From assembly GCA_963663665.2 (NCBI GenBank), contig CAXXKP010000001.1, positions 1,338,758 through 1,402,757 of the forward strand: DNA of 64,000 bases, written 5' to 3'. The DNA is from SABI01 sp963663665. Its GTDB lineage: Bacteria; Spirochaetota; Spirochaetia; Sphaerochaetales; Sphaerochaetaceae. The notes below the pieces were generated by a model. That model did no database searches. It had not been told where the DNA came from and worked only from the letters and a program-made list of their open reading frames with translations. The position numbers and the translations under genes are program-made. Shown piece by piece: positions 50,624-58,820 of the stretch. Position 1 is the first letter of the stretch; every line of letters starts with the position of its first letter.

Positions 50624-52456
50624 TTATCTTCTAGGTTTATTCGGTCGTTTACCTCTAGAATCATTTTTATACTTTCTTCGTGGTTCTTCTTCTCTAAAGG
50701 CTGAATCCGTGTAGCGAGGAGGTCTTGAACCTTCGTTCCTTCCACCGCCTCCTCCTCTAGAACTATGTTTAGCAAGGTGCTTGCCATTAGGGTTATCTGG
50801 TCGAGCTTTTGTAATGACGGGTTTCCCATCACTCTCTAAATCGCTGAAGGTTGAGAGGATTAGTTTTGCAGCATCATTATTTGCTGTTACGAATGAAAAA
50901 TCTTGCATAACTTGAACATCGTTCAATTCTGAGTCACTCACTCGAGTATGCTCTTTTATAAAATCAACAAGAACACGTTTTGTCATACCATGGTTAAACC
51001 CACGTGCAATGAATAATCTCGTATCAGTTCCTCTCGAATCACGACGATCCCAGTTGTCTCTCCTGGCATAACGATCGTTTCCTCGATCACGAGAATAAGA
51101 ATCATCTCTATCTCGAGGTCTTTCTTCCTTGATTTCACCAATTTTCTTATATTCACTCACCTGTAATTGGTTACCGTAATGCTTCTCTAAGAGAGTAGCC
51201 ACTAACTGTAGTGGATCTCTGAGTTCAAGGAGGTCTGAAGCCATATCTTCATAAGATTTCTGATGTTTTTCATCTAATGCGCTTGTGATACTATCTAAGA
51301 TGCGTTCTCTTTTGATTGCGATGATAGTTTGAGCATCAGGTATATTCTCTCTGTTGATCTCAAAGCCAACACTTCGTTTAATGTACGTAAATCTTCTCAT
51401 TTCACTAGGAGTCACAAAGGTAATCGCACTTCCTGTTTTTCCAGCTCTTCCAGTTCTGCCAATTCTATGTACATAGGTTTCTGGGTTCTGTGGAATCGTA
51501 TAGTTTATAACATGAGTGAGATCTTGAACATCGATACCACGTGCTGCAACATCTGTTGCAACAAGAATGGAGATTCTTTTTTCTCGAAGTTTGTGTAGAA
51601 TTAATTCTCTCTGCTTTTGAGCGAGATCACCATGGATTGCTTCTGCATTGTAGCCACGGTCAATCAACATTCTACTCACTTCATCACTCTGCATTTTTGT
51701 TCGACAGAACACTAGACCATAGAAATCAGGAGCAATATCGATTAGCCTACAAAGTAGGTCAATCTTTTCAGATTCTTTTACTTGATAGTAATGTTGATCA
51801 GTTAGACTTGTTGTTTCTTCTTCCCTTTCTATTTGTACAAGAGAATAGTCTTTCATGAATCTTTTTGCTAAAGATAATATTGGTTTAGGCATAGTTGCAC
51901 TAAATAAAAGCATTCTTTTTTCATCCGGAATTTCACTAAGAATTGTTTCTATATCCTCAATAAAACCCATATTCAACATTTCATCTGCTTCATCTAATAC
52001 CGCAAATTGGACATGAGATAAGTCGAGAGTTTTACGACGAATATGGTCAAGAATTCTTCCGGGAGTTCCAACAACTACTTGTGCTCCTCTTTTTAACCTG
52101 CGCATTTGCAAATCCATAGAGGCTCCACCATATACTGGAACAATCTGGAGACCTTCATCTCCTCTCATAGATTCAATTTCTGCAGCTACTTGAACTGCTA
52201 GTTCTCTTGTAGGGCTTAAAATAATTGCTTGAACGTATTTTTTTCTTACATCAACGATCTCTAAAATAGGGAGGCCAAACGCTGCGGTTTTACCTGTTCC
52301 TGTTTGAGCTTGACCTACGACATCGCATTGTTCTTTTAAAAGTAATGGTATACAGGCTGCTTGAATGGCAGTAGGTTCTTTAAATCCCTTTTTTTCAAGG
52401 GCATCTAGCGTGCTTTGGGATAACCCAAGAGCCGCAAATTTCTCCAATTGTTGCAT
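50624..52456 (-). CDS. DEAD-box RNA helicase with DbpA-type RNA-binding domain
   Basis: A 610-residue ATP-dependent RNA helicase. Motifs in order are Q motif GFKEPTAIQAACIPLLL, Walker A AQTGTGKTAAFG, PTRELAVQ, VLDEADEML, SATMP, and HRIGRTGRAGKTG. A DbpA-like RNA-binding domain (about 475-550) contains TRLFIARGFNHGMTKRVLVD and MQDFSFVTANNDAAKLI. Arg/Gly/Asp-rich low-complexity segments flank that domain and the C-terminus. This is the DeaD/CsdA plan, used in ribosome assembly and mRNA turnover, often cold-induced. It is monocistronic with its own terminator. Confidence 0.93.
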   Translation of the reverse strand: MQQLEKFAALGLSQSTLDALEKKGFKEPTAIQAACIPLLLKEQCDVVGQAQTGTGKTAAFGLPILEIVDVRKKYVQAIILSPTRELAVQVAAEIESMRGDEGLQIVPVYGGASMDLQMRRLKRGAQVVVGTPGRILDHIRRKTLDLSHVQFAVLDEADEMLNMGFIEDIETILSEIPDEKRMLLFSATMPKPILSLAKRFMKDYSLVQIEREEETTSLTDQHYYQVKESEKIDLLCRLIDIAPDFYGLVFCRTKMQSDEVSRMLIDRGYNAEAIHGDLAQKQRELILHKLREKRISILVATDVAARGIDVQDLTHVINYTIPQNPETYVHRIGRTGRAGKTGSAITFVTPSEMRRFTYIKRSVGFEINRENIPDAQTIIAIKRERILDSITSALDEKHQKSYEDMASDLLELRDPLQLVATLLEKHYGNQLQVSEYKKIGEIKEERPRDRDDSYSRDRGNDRYARRDNWDRRDSRGTDTRLFIARGFNHGMTKRVLVDFIKEHTRVSDSELNDVQVMQDFSFVTANNDAAKLILSTFSDLESDGKPVITKARPDNPNGKHLAKHSSRGGGGGRNEGSRPPRYTDSAFREEEPRRKYKNDSRGKRPNKPRR

Positions 52457-52671
52457 GAGACTCCTAAATATTTATGTTGTGCTGCTAAGGATCTGAATAT
52501 AAGCACACCCTTACTGTATACAATTGATTCAACTTATTCAAGATAAGGCAAAGAGATAAATGGGTAATCAATCTATTACTTTTCATATTAGTTGTTAAAT
52601 TAAGAAAAAATGATTGACTTGTAAAGTGATACAACATACTATAGATAGCGTACAGTAAGTACAATAACACT

Positions 52672-52870
52672 ATATATTGTGTGTATAGAATCAGGGAAGT
52701 TGGGTATGAATGCCCACGCGGTCCCGCCGCTGTAAAGGTAAAGAAGTAATTACAAAAAATGCCACTGAAGAGAGTCTCTTTGGGAAGGTTGATTACTTCT
52801 GTTGAGCCTAAGCCAGAATACCTGTCTATATTAACACGCTGTCACGGAGTATGGCTTAGGCGTGGAAGAT
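52672..52870 (+). promoter_or_regulatory. Cobalamin (B12) riboswitch upstream of nrdDG
   Basis: Aptamer landmarks occur in order. They are GGGAA near 52692, GGGTATGAATGCCCACGCGG, the B12-box CCCGCCGCTGTAA (52724-52736), then GCCACTG...TGGGAAGG, and AAGCCAGAATACCTG (about 52811-52825). Downstream, TGGCTTAGGC (about 52852-52861) is perfectly complementary to GCCTAAGCCA inside the aptamer's 3' part, which suggests a switching expression platform. The anaerobic ribonucleotide reductase start lies about 65 bases further on. Cobalamin binding is expected to lower nrdDG expression. Aptamer ends are approximate. Confidence 0.92.
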
Positions 52871-52934
52871 TCGTGTAATTATTAATTCATTGAGTCTCCT
52901 CTTTTTATGCCATTCTCGTGACGAGGAGAATTAC

Positions 52935-55013
52935 ATGATTACCTATGTAAAAAAGCGGAACGGCGAGAGAGTCCTTTGCGATCGACAACGGATATCTCAA
53001 GCTGTTAAGAAGGCAGCAATAGCTGCAGAAGAGGTCTGCAACGATGATGTGATTGCTGACATCGTTTTAGAGAAAGCATCACTCATAGATTCAGAATGTG
53101 TAAGTGTGGAAACATTGCAAGACCTTATTGAACAAGCTTTAATGAGAAAAGAGTATTTTGTAACTGCAAAAGCATTCATCCTCTACCGTAAGAAAAGAGA
53201 GATTGCAAGAGACGAGAACATTGTTTTTGATGCGACAAAACGACTATTTCATTCCTATTTAGAAGATGAAAGTTGGCTAATCAAAGAGAATGCAAATTCT
53301 CGCAAATCAATAAACGGTATGAATAACTTCATACGAGAAAACTTTACAAAACAATATTGGCTTAGTGAAGTATATCCAGATGAAGTACGAGAAGCACACC
53401 TAAGCGGAGCAATACACATACATGATTTAGGATTTTTTGGCCCCTACTGTGCAGGATGGGATTTACGACAATTGCTCACGATGGGATTTGGAGGAATTAG
53501 TGGAAAAGTAAGTAGCACTCCCGCAAAACATCTCAGGTCACTATTAGCCCAAATAGTAAATTCTATTTTTACCACACAAGGTGAGAGTGCTGGAGCTCAA
53601 GCCTTCTCTTCCATTGATACTTATTGTGCACCATTCATCCACTACGATAACCTTTCACAAAAAGAGGTAAAACAATGTCTGCAGGAGTTTGTGTTTAGTT
53701 TAAATGTACCAACTAGAGTAGGATTTCAGAGTCCTTTTAGTAATGTAACACTAGATCTTACAGTTCCAAAAAGGTTGCAAGATCAATCAGTCATTATTGG
53801 TGGAGAACTCATGGATTCAACTTATAGCGAATTCCAGAAGGAAATGGATATGTTCAACCTTGCTTTTTTTGAGGTGATGAAAGAAGGAGATGCATCAAAC
53901 CGTGTTTTCACATTTCCAATACCAACGATAAATGTAACAAAAGATTTCCCTTGGGACTCCCCTGTTGTAGATGAATTAATGGAAATCACAAATAAATATG
54001 GAATTCCTTATTTCTCTAACTATGTAAATAGTGATCTAGATCCTGATGATGCGTTGAGTATGTGTTGTCGTCTTAGACTTGATACGAGTGAATTAAGAAA
54101 GAGAGGTGGAGGTTTATTTGGTTCAAATCCACTCACTGGAAGCATTGGAGTTGTCACATTAAATCTGCCACAAGCTGCGCACTTAGCTCTGGATGAGAAT
54201 GATTTTCAATTAATGATAAGAAAGCTAGTCGGTATTGCAAAAACAAGTTTAGAGATAAAAAGAAAAGTGATAGAAAAAGAGAGTGATCGGGGGATGTATC
54301 CTTTTTCTACTCGCTATTTGCAAACAGTGAAGGATAGGGAAGATTCCTTCTGGGCGAATCATTTTTCAACTATTGGCTTAATCGGTATGCATGAAGCTGC
54401 AATCGAATTGCTTAAGGATCCGAAAGGAATTACTTCCCATGAAGGAGAACAATTCTCTGTTAGGACTCTTAACTTTCTAAGAGAATTGATGAAAGAAATT
54501 CAACAGGAGACCGGACATAATTACAATCTCGAGGCGACTCCGGCTGAAGGAACGAGTTATCGCCTTGCTCAGATGGATAAGAATCGGTACCCTTCAATAC
54601 ATACATCTGGTGAGGAGACTCCTTACTATACCAACTCTAGCCAACTCCCTGTTAACTACACCCAAGATATTTTTGAAACACTTGAAAAGCAAGATGAAGC
54701 GCAAAGTCTGTACACAGGAGGAACAGTTTTACATTTCTATCTAGGACAAAAAATCGATGATATTACCATTACAAAAAAACTTATTCAGAGAGTGTTCACA
54801 AGGTATAAACTTCCATATATTTCAATTACACCCACATTCAGTACATGCACAACCCACGGATATATAGTTGGAGAAGAGTACACATGCCCAATTTGTGGAG
54901 AAGCGACCGAAGTGTGGACTCGAGTTGTTGGCTATTTACGACCAGTGAATGACTTTCATAAAGGGAAACAAGAAGAACATCGCTTAAGAGAGAATTTCCA
55001 GATAAGGGCTTAA
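52935..55013 (+). CDS. nrdD: Anaerobic (class III) ribonucleoside-triphosphate reductase
   Basis: A 692-residue glycyl-radical enzyme that makes deoxynucleotides without oxygen. An N-terminal ATP-cone (about 1-90, TYVKKRNGERVLCDRQRISQ) regulates activity. The core has SGAIHIHDLGFFGPYCAGWD, TQGESAGAQAFSSIDTYCAP and NLPQAAHLAL. The C-terminus has a zinc site with CTTHGYIVGEEYTCPICGEA, then the radical-Gly region TRVVGYLRPV. I use the ATG at 52935 behind GAGGAGAATTAC; a longer frame from 52890 runs into the leader and is rejected. It is preceded by a B12 riboswitch and followed by nrdG after two bases. Confidence 0.95.
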   Translation: MITYVKKRNGERVLCDRQRISQAVKKAAIAAEEVCNDDVIADIVLEKASLIDSECVSVETLQDLIEQALMRKEYFVTAKAFILYRKKREIARDENIVFDATKRLFHSYLEDESWLIKENANSRKSINGMNNFIRENFTKQYWLSEVYPDEVREAHLSGAIHIHDLGFFGPYCAGWDLRQLLTMGFGGISGKVSSTPAKHLRSLLAQIVNSIFTTQGESAGAQAFSSIDTYCAPFIHYDNLSQKEVKQCLQEFVFSLNVPTRVGFQSPFSNVTLDLTVPKRLQDQSVIIGGELMDSTYSEFQKEMDMFNLAFFEVMKEGDASNRVFTFPIPTINVTKDFPWDSPVVDELMEITNKYGIPYFSNYVNSDLDPDDALSMCCRLRLDTSELRKRGGGLFGSNPLTGSIGVVTLNLPQAAHLALDENDFQLMIRKLVGIAKTSLEIKRKVIEKESDRGMYPFSTRYLQTVKDREDSFWANHFSTIGLIGMHEAAIELLKDPKGITSHEGEQFSVRTLNFLRELMKEIQQETGHNYNLEATPAEGTSYRLAQMDKNRYPSIHTSGEETPYYTNSSQLPVNYTQDIFETLEKQDEAQSLYTGGTVLHFYLGQKIDDITITKKLIQRVFTRYKLPYISITPTFSTCTTHGYIVGEEYTCPICGEATEVWTRVVGYLRPVNDFHKGKQEEHRLRENFQIRA

Positions 55014-55015
55014 AA

Positions 55016-55699
55016 ATGATATATGGAATAGAAAAAAGCTCGTTAATTGATTATGAAGGATATATTTCTGCCGTAGTTTTTCTAGGGATGTGTAATATGA
55101 ATTGTTTTTATTGTCACAATCGAAATATTTTATCTGCTCAAAAAGATTTAATGAGTACCGATGACTTCATATCATTTATCAGGACAAGAATACCTCTTAT
55201 TGATGCTGTGGTTATTAGTGGGGGTGAACCCACTATACATGGCCAATTAATTCCTTTTATTAAGCAAATACGAGAATTAGGATTTCGAATAAAACTTGAT
55301 ACAAATGGAAGTAATCCAGCAGTAATTAAGCAGATTTTAGAGGAGGGTATCGTAGATTATATTGCGCTCGATATAAAAGGTCCCTCCTCTCGCTATCCTG
55401 AGATTACTTCATCTTTGATACAGGGCGAGAGTGTGTATAACACACTCTCTATAATTATTGATTCAGGTATCTCTTATTGTGTAAGAACCACTATGGCTCC
55501 CACAATTACCGTGGATGATCTTAAATTGATTGCCTATCAACTCCCAAAAGTCGATTCATGGAAGTTGCAATGGTATCGCCCTCCCTTACATTTTCTAGAA
55601 TCTGATAAAAGGAGAGTCTATGGGGACTATATCACCCCAGAAATGGAAGATTTTCTCATTGAAAATCTTGTACCGATACAACCCAATTTAACCTTTTAA
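55016..55699 (+). CDS. nrdG: Anaerobic ribonucleotide reductase activating enzyme (radical SAM)
   Basis: A 227-residue radical SAM activase that installs the glycyl radical in NrdD. The SAM-cluster motif is FLGMCNMNCFYCHNRNILSA (CX3CX2C, about residue 30). ISGGEPTIHG is the SAM-binding GGE motif, followed by KLDTNGSNP and YIALDIKGPSSRYPEI. The length fits the longer, NrdG2/PflA-like type. It follows nrdD by two bases, so it shares its riboswitch control. Confidence 0.93.
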   Translation: MIYGIEKSSLIDYEGYISAVVFLGMCNMNCFYCHNRNILSAQKDLMSTDDFISFIRTRIPLIDAVVISGGEPTIHGQLIPFIKQIRELGFRIKLDTNGSNPAVIKQILEEGIVDYIALDIKGPSSRYPEITSSLIQGESVYNTLSIIIDSGISYCVRTTMAPTITVDDLKLIAYQLPKVDSWKLQWYRPPLHFLESDKRRVYGDYITPEMEDFLIENLVPIQPNLTF

Positions 55700-55746
55700 G
55701 GAAGCGATATGTTCCCTTGCATCGTTAGTACTATGTAGGGGGCATT

Positions 55747-55950
55747 ATGAAAAAGCATCTTTGTAAAACACAACATCGAGAAAAAAATTCATATATGTAT
55801 CAGAATACAATTGGGGAGGATAATTGTTATAATGATTTCGATAGATCTGTACTATTCTTTCAATGGTGTACTGGAAAAAGTATAGCTCGTATTGCTAAGG
55901 AGAATAGAATTCCTTATCATAAAGTCTATCGTTGCCTTAGAAACGGTTAA
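55747..55950 (+). CDS. Small helix-turn-helix-like protein, 67 residues
   Basis: No named family. The N-terminal half is polar with several His and Cys. The C-terminal half, VLFFQWCTGKSIARIAKENR then IPYHKVYRCLRNG, reads as a compact homeodomain/resolvase-type HTH (K-S-I-A-R-I-A...I-P-Y-H-K-V-Y). The start follows TAGGGGGCATT. It is 47 bases after nrdG on the same strand. Its 3' end overlaps the convergent DUF2804 gene by 14 bases. It could be a small DNA-binding protein linked to nrdDG. It is short, so existence as a gene is likely but not certain. Confidence 0.5.
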   Translation: MKKHLCKTQHREKNSYMYQNTIGEDNCYNDFDRSVLFFQWCTGKSIARIAKENRIPYHKVYRCLRNG

Positions 55951-56974
55951 ACACATCCTCTGCAAACCCTGCAAGATGTTCTATTGGGATTTTTATACCA
56001 TCATCTAAGACCATGTAACCATCGAAGTGGCCAAAGACTTGGTGTTGTACAGATTTTATGATCAGAAAATCGCTTTTTGAAGATCTGTCAGCCACAGGCG
56101 TAAATAGTAGTTCAATTCTATTATCGCTTGAGGTAATCCTCCATGGTTTTTCATAACTTTCTTTGGGAATAATGAATTCTACCTCATCAATCTTATGAAC
56201 TATATTGTTATAAAAAATGGCATTTTCAGTTACTTTGCTTCTGTCACTAAACCCATATCCTAAATTGAATCCGATTGGGGTGCTATTAGTAAATCCACTA
56301 CAACTAGCCCAATACCATCTATTTTGATACGTCCATCTTCCTCTTCCCCAATCAAGTGTTGCTACTGATTCATCAGGAGTAAGCTCAAAGATTATTTCTC
56401 CGAGTCTTACGGTACCACTTACCGGCATGCAATTCACTTTCTGGTTATAGTAGAATGCTTTACGATTATCGCTCCAGCTCGTTGCAATATTTATACTTTC
56501 AACTTCTGGGGATTGAATAATGGTAAGATCAGCTTCAATACCTTTTGCTGAGTTAATTTCAAGGTCTGGTGCCCCACAAAGGATTCTTCTTCTCTCATCT
56601 CTTCGACTGTATGCTATTCTTAATTTCTCATTCGCAAATGCTACTTCATAATTATTTGAATGGGGTGGCAATCCAAGTTTTCCCATTGGGAAGGGTCTCA
56701 TTGTATCGATTTGTTGCCAGATTCCACTCTTCATGTTAATGAAAGCAATTGCAAAGAGACCTAAGTATCCTAAATCACTAAAGGTTGTAGTAAGAAAGAA
56801 TTGATGCTTATGTGAATATATTGCAAAGTAATCCCATTCTTTTATTTTAAAAGATGGTGCATGAATTGCCTTTTTAGAATATTGCCAATGGGGTCGTCGC
56901 GCCCATCCAATCTCACCCAATTCTCCTTTTATATTAAGAAGTTCTACTTCTTGCGTTACTTCATGTTGTTTCAT
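55937..56974 (-). CDS. DUF2804-family protein
   Basis: A 345-residue all-beta protein without signal peptide. The pattern GWARRPHWQYSKKAIHAPSF, KIKEWDYFAIYSHKHQFFLT, TLDWGRGRWTYQNRWYWASC and IGFNLGYGFSDRSKVTENAI matches DUF2804, a large lipocalin-like or AttH-like fold of unknown activity. It is seven bases downstream of the aldo/keto reductase gene, so the two share an operon. No catalytic residue can be named. Confidence 0.8.
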   Translation of the reverse strand: MKQHEVTQEVELLNIKGELGEIGWARRPHWQYSKKAIHAPSFKIKEWDYFAIYSHKHQFFLTTTFSDLGYLGLFAIAFINMKSGIWQQIDTMRPFPMGKLGLPPHSNNYEVAFANEKLRIAYSRRDERRRILCGAPDLEINSAKGIEADLTIIQSPEVESINIATSWSDNRKAFYYNQKVNCMPVSGTVRLGEIIFELTPDESVATLDWGRGRWTYQNRWYWASCSGFTNSTPIGFNLGYGFSDRSKVTENAIFYNNIVHKIDEVEFIIPKESYEKPWRITSSDNRIELLFTPVADRSSKSDFLIIKSVQHQVFGHFDGYMVLDDGIKIPIEHLAGFAEDVFNRF

Positions 56975-56980
56975 AGTTTG

Positions 56981-57940
56981 CTATCCTTGTAATCTAATTC
57001 TTTGATCATCGTTTAGAACTAAGTCTGACCCTTTGAGGGAATCTTTTAATTGAGATAATTGGGAAGGGCCGATAATTGCGACAGAAGGAAAAGAAGAACT
57101 CGTGATGTATGAGATAGCGATTGCTGCAGGGGAGACCATAAGTTCTTTACTCAATTTTTCAACTCTCTTTAATGAGTTTAGGTTTTCCTCACTTACGTAG
57201 CGAGTTCGTATTTTCTCATTCAACGAGTCAATTCCTTCTTCGATTCCTTTACTAAAAAAACCTTTCGCTTGAGAAGAGAATGCAAAGAGGGGAGTTTTGT
57301 GTGATGTATACCATGAGTATGCAGAGTTATCCATAAACTCAAGGGATTCATCGCTCATCCGCTTTCCATCTGTCGTAGCGAGAGAGTAATGAATTTCACT
57401 TGCCTTGAGGACAGGAAGATTATTCTGATAACTATAGACGTGAGAATCTTCTATTCTTTTGTGATTCCAGTTTGATGCACCAAAAGTGGTGACAGGAAAT
57501 ATAGATTCTATTTGAGAGAGAATATCTATGAAGAATTGAACATTTTTACTTGGATCATCTCTATGAAAGAACCACAGATCTATAGCAGAGGAATTAAGAG
57601 CCTCAAAACTATAGTTAAGGTCATTAACCATATTTTTAAATGATATTCTACTCTTCCCACTTTTTATATCAGGGTGGAGTCCTTTAGTAACGATAGCCAT
57701 TTGGTTATACATATTATTACTCTTTAACCATTTGCCAATAATTTTTTCACTTTCACTTAACGAAGAGCTATTTTCTTGTCCATATACAAGTGCTGTATCG
57801 AGTGTAGTACCACCTTGATTAGCAAATTCATCAAGTAACGATAAGGCTATTTTCTCAGAAATCTTTGTTCCAAAATAGGTGGATCCTAGGGCGATAGTTG
57901 AAAATTTTTTTCTATTTCCTTCAATAGTGATATATCTCAT
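56981..57940 (-). CDS. Aldo/keto reductase
   Basis: A 319-residue NADPH-dependent reductase of the TIM-barrel AKR superfamily. The catalytic tetrad is visible: Asp in GGTTLDTALVYG, Tyr in the same segment, Lys in MAIVTKGLHP, and His in LWFFHRDDPSK. The C-terminal cofactor region has SSSFPSVAIIGPSQLSQLKD. It resembles YdjG/MocA-type AKRs. It is upstream of, and probably co-transcribed with, the DUF2804 gene. The substrate is unknown. Confidence 0.9.
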   Translation of the reverse strand: MRYITIEGNRKKFSTIALGSTYFGTKISEKIALSLLDEFANQGGTTLDTALVYGQENSSSLSESEKIIGKWLKSNNMYNQMAIVTKGLHPDIKSGKSRISFKNMVNDLNYSFEALNSSAIDLWFFHRDDPSKNVQFFIDILSQIESIFPVTTFGASNWNHKRIEDSHVYSYQNNLPVLKASEIHYSLATTDGKRMSDESLEFMDNSAYSWYTSHKTPLFAFSSQAKGFFSKGIEEGIDSLNEKIRTRYVSEENLNSLKRVEKLSKELMVSPAAIAISYITSSSFPSVAIIGPSQLSQLKDSLKGSDLVLNDDQRIRLQG

Positions 57941-58049
57941 CCATTTACTCCTCTTTCTAGTATAATCGTAGAATTCAAAATGTGGTAGTCCAATTAAATT
58001 ACCCGTTATATTATTGACTGTATAATGGAAGCAGTGGTAGAATTACTTC

Positions 58050-58820
58050 ATGCTTTCACCACATACACTACTAACTACATCTCTTGTCGAGTATATTGAA
58101 AATCATAAAAGCAATTTCCCCTTGTGTATTAGCATTATTGGAAGTGGCGGAAAAACCTCTTTAATAGAACTACTCGCTGAAGAGATAGGGAAAAGGGTTC
58201 TGATTATCACAACTACACACATGGCACACCCTACAGTACATCAATATCCATTCCCTTCAATTATTATAGAGGAGGGGCACTATATCGATGTGGATATGAG
58301 GGAATATCCTATTGTGTTAGTAGGGTCCCCTAAAGGTGGGAAAGTTGGGCCTCCTCCCATTGAAATCTTAGAGGGATTGATTCCTCTCTATGATGTCATC
58401 CTTTGTGAGGCGGATGGTGCTCATCATAAAAATCTTAAATATCACAGAGAATATGAGCCTGTCATTTTTCACGATACTTCGTTATTGATAAAAGTTCTTG
58501 GATTATCTGCGCTACATAAAGAGATTGATAAGGAGTTACATAACGATAAACTCTTTTATGAAGAGACTCGATGGAAAAATAATATCGTTGAAAACAGTCT
58601 CATATACTACCTTTCATCTCTTGATAAGGGGATAGGAATAGATCATTACAAGGGAGATGAAATTTTACTCTATAACCAAAGTGATGCTCTTGATGAATTT
58701 GCGATTTCATCATTTATTGAAGAAGGAAAACACTATTTTGAGAATTACCCTTATCCAATATTCATTGGATCAGTGAAATTAAACACGATAATTTATGAAA
58801 AAGAAGGAAGCATACTATGA
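58050..58820 (+). CDS. yqeC: Selenium cofactor biosynthesis protein YqeC
   Basis: A 256-residue P-loop protein. The nucleotide-binding site is IIGSGGKTSLIELLAEEIGK, followed by IITTTHMAHP, VGSPKGGKVGPPP and VILCEADGAHHKNLKYH. The order matches YqeC, which accompanies selenium-dependent molybdenum hydroxylases. Its proposed role is in making or inserting the labile selenium of these enzymes. It overlaps the XdhC-YqeB fusion by four bases (ATGA). The start at 58050 lacks a strong ribosome site. Confidence 0.85.
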   Translation: MLSPHTLLTTSLVEYIENHKSNFPLCISIIGSGGKTSLIELLAEEIGKRVLIITTTHMAHPTVHQYPFPSIIIEEGHYIDVDMREYPIVLVGSPKGGKVGPPPIEILEGLIPLYDVILCEADGAHHKNLKYHREYEPVIFHDTSLLIKVLGLSALHKEIDKELHNDKLFYEETRWKNNIVENSLIYYLSSLDKGIGIDHYKGDEILLYNQSDALDEFAISSFIEEGKHYFENYPYPIFIGSVKLNTIIYEKEGSIL

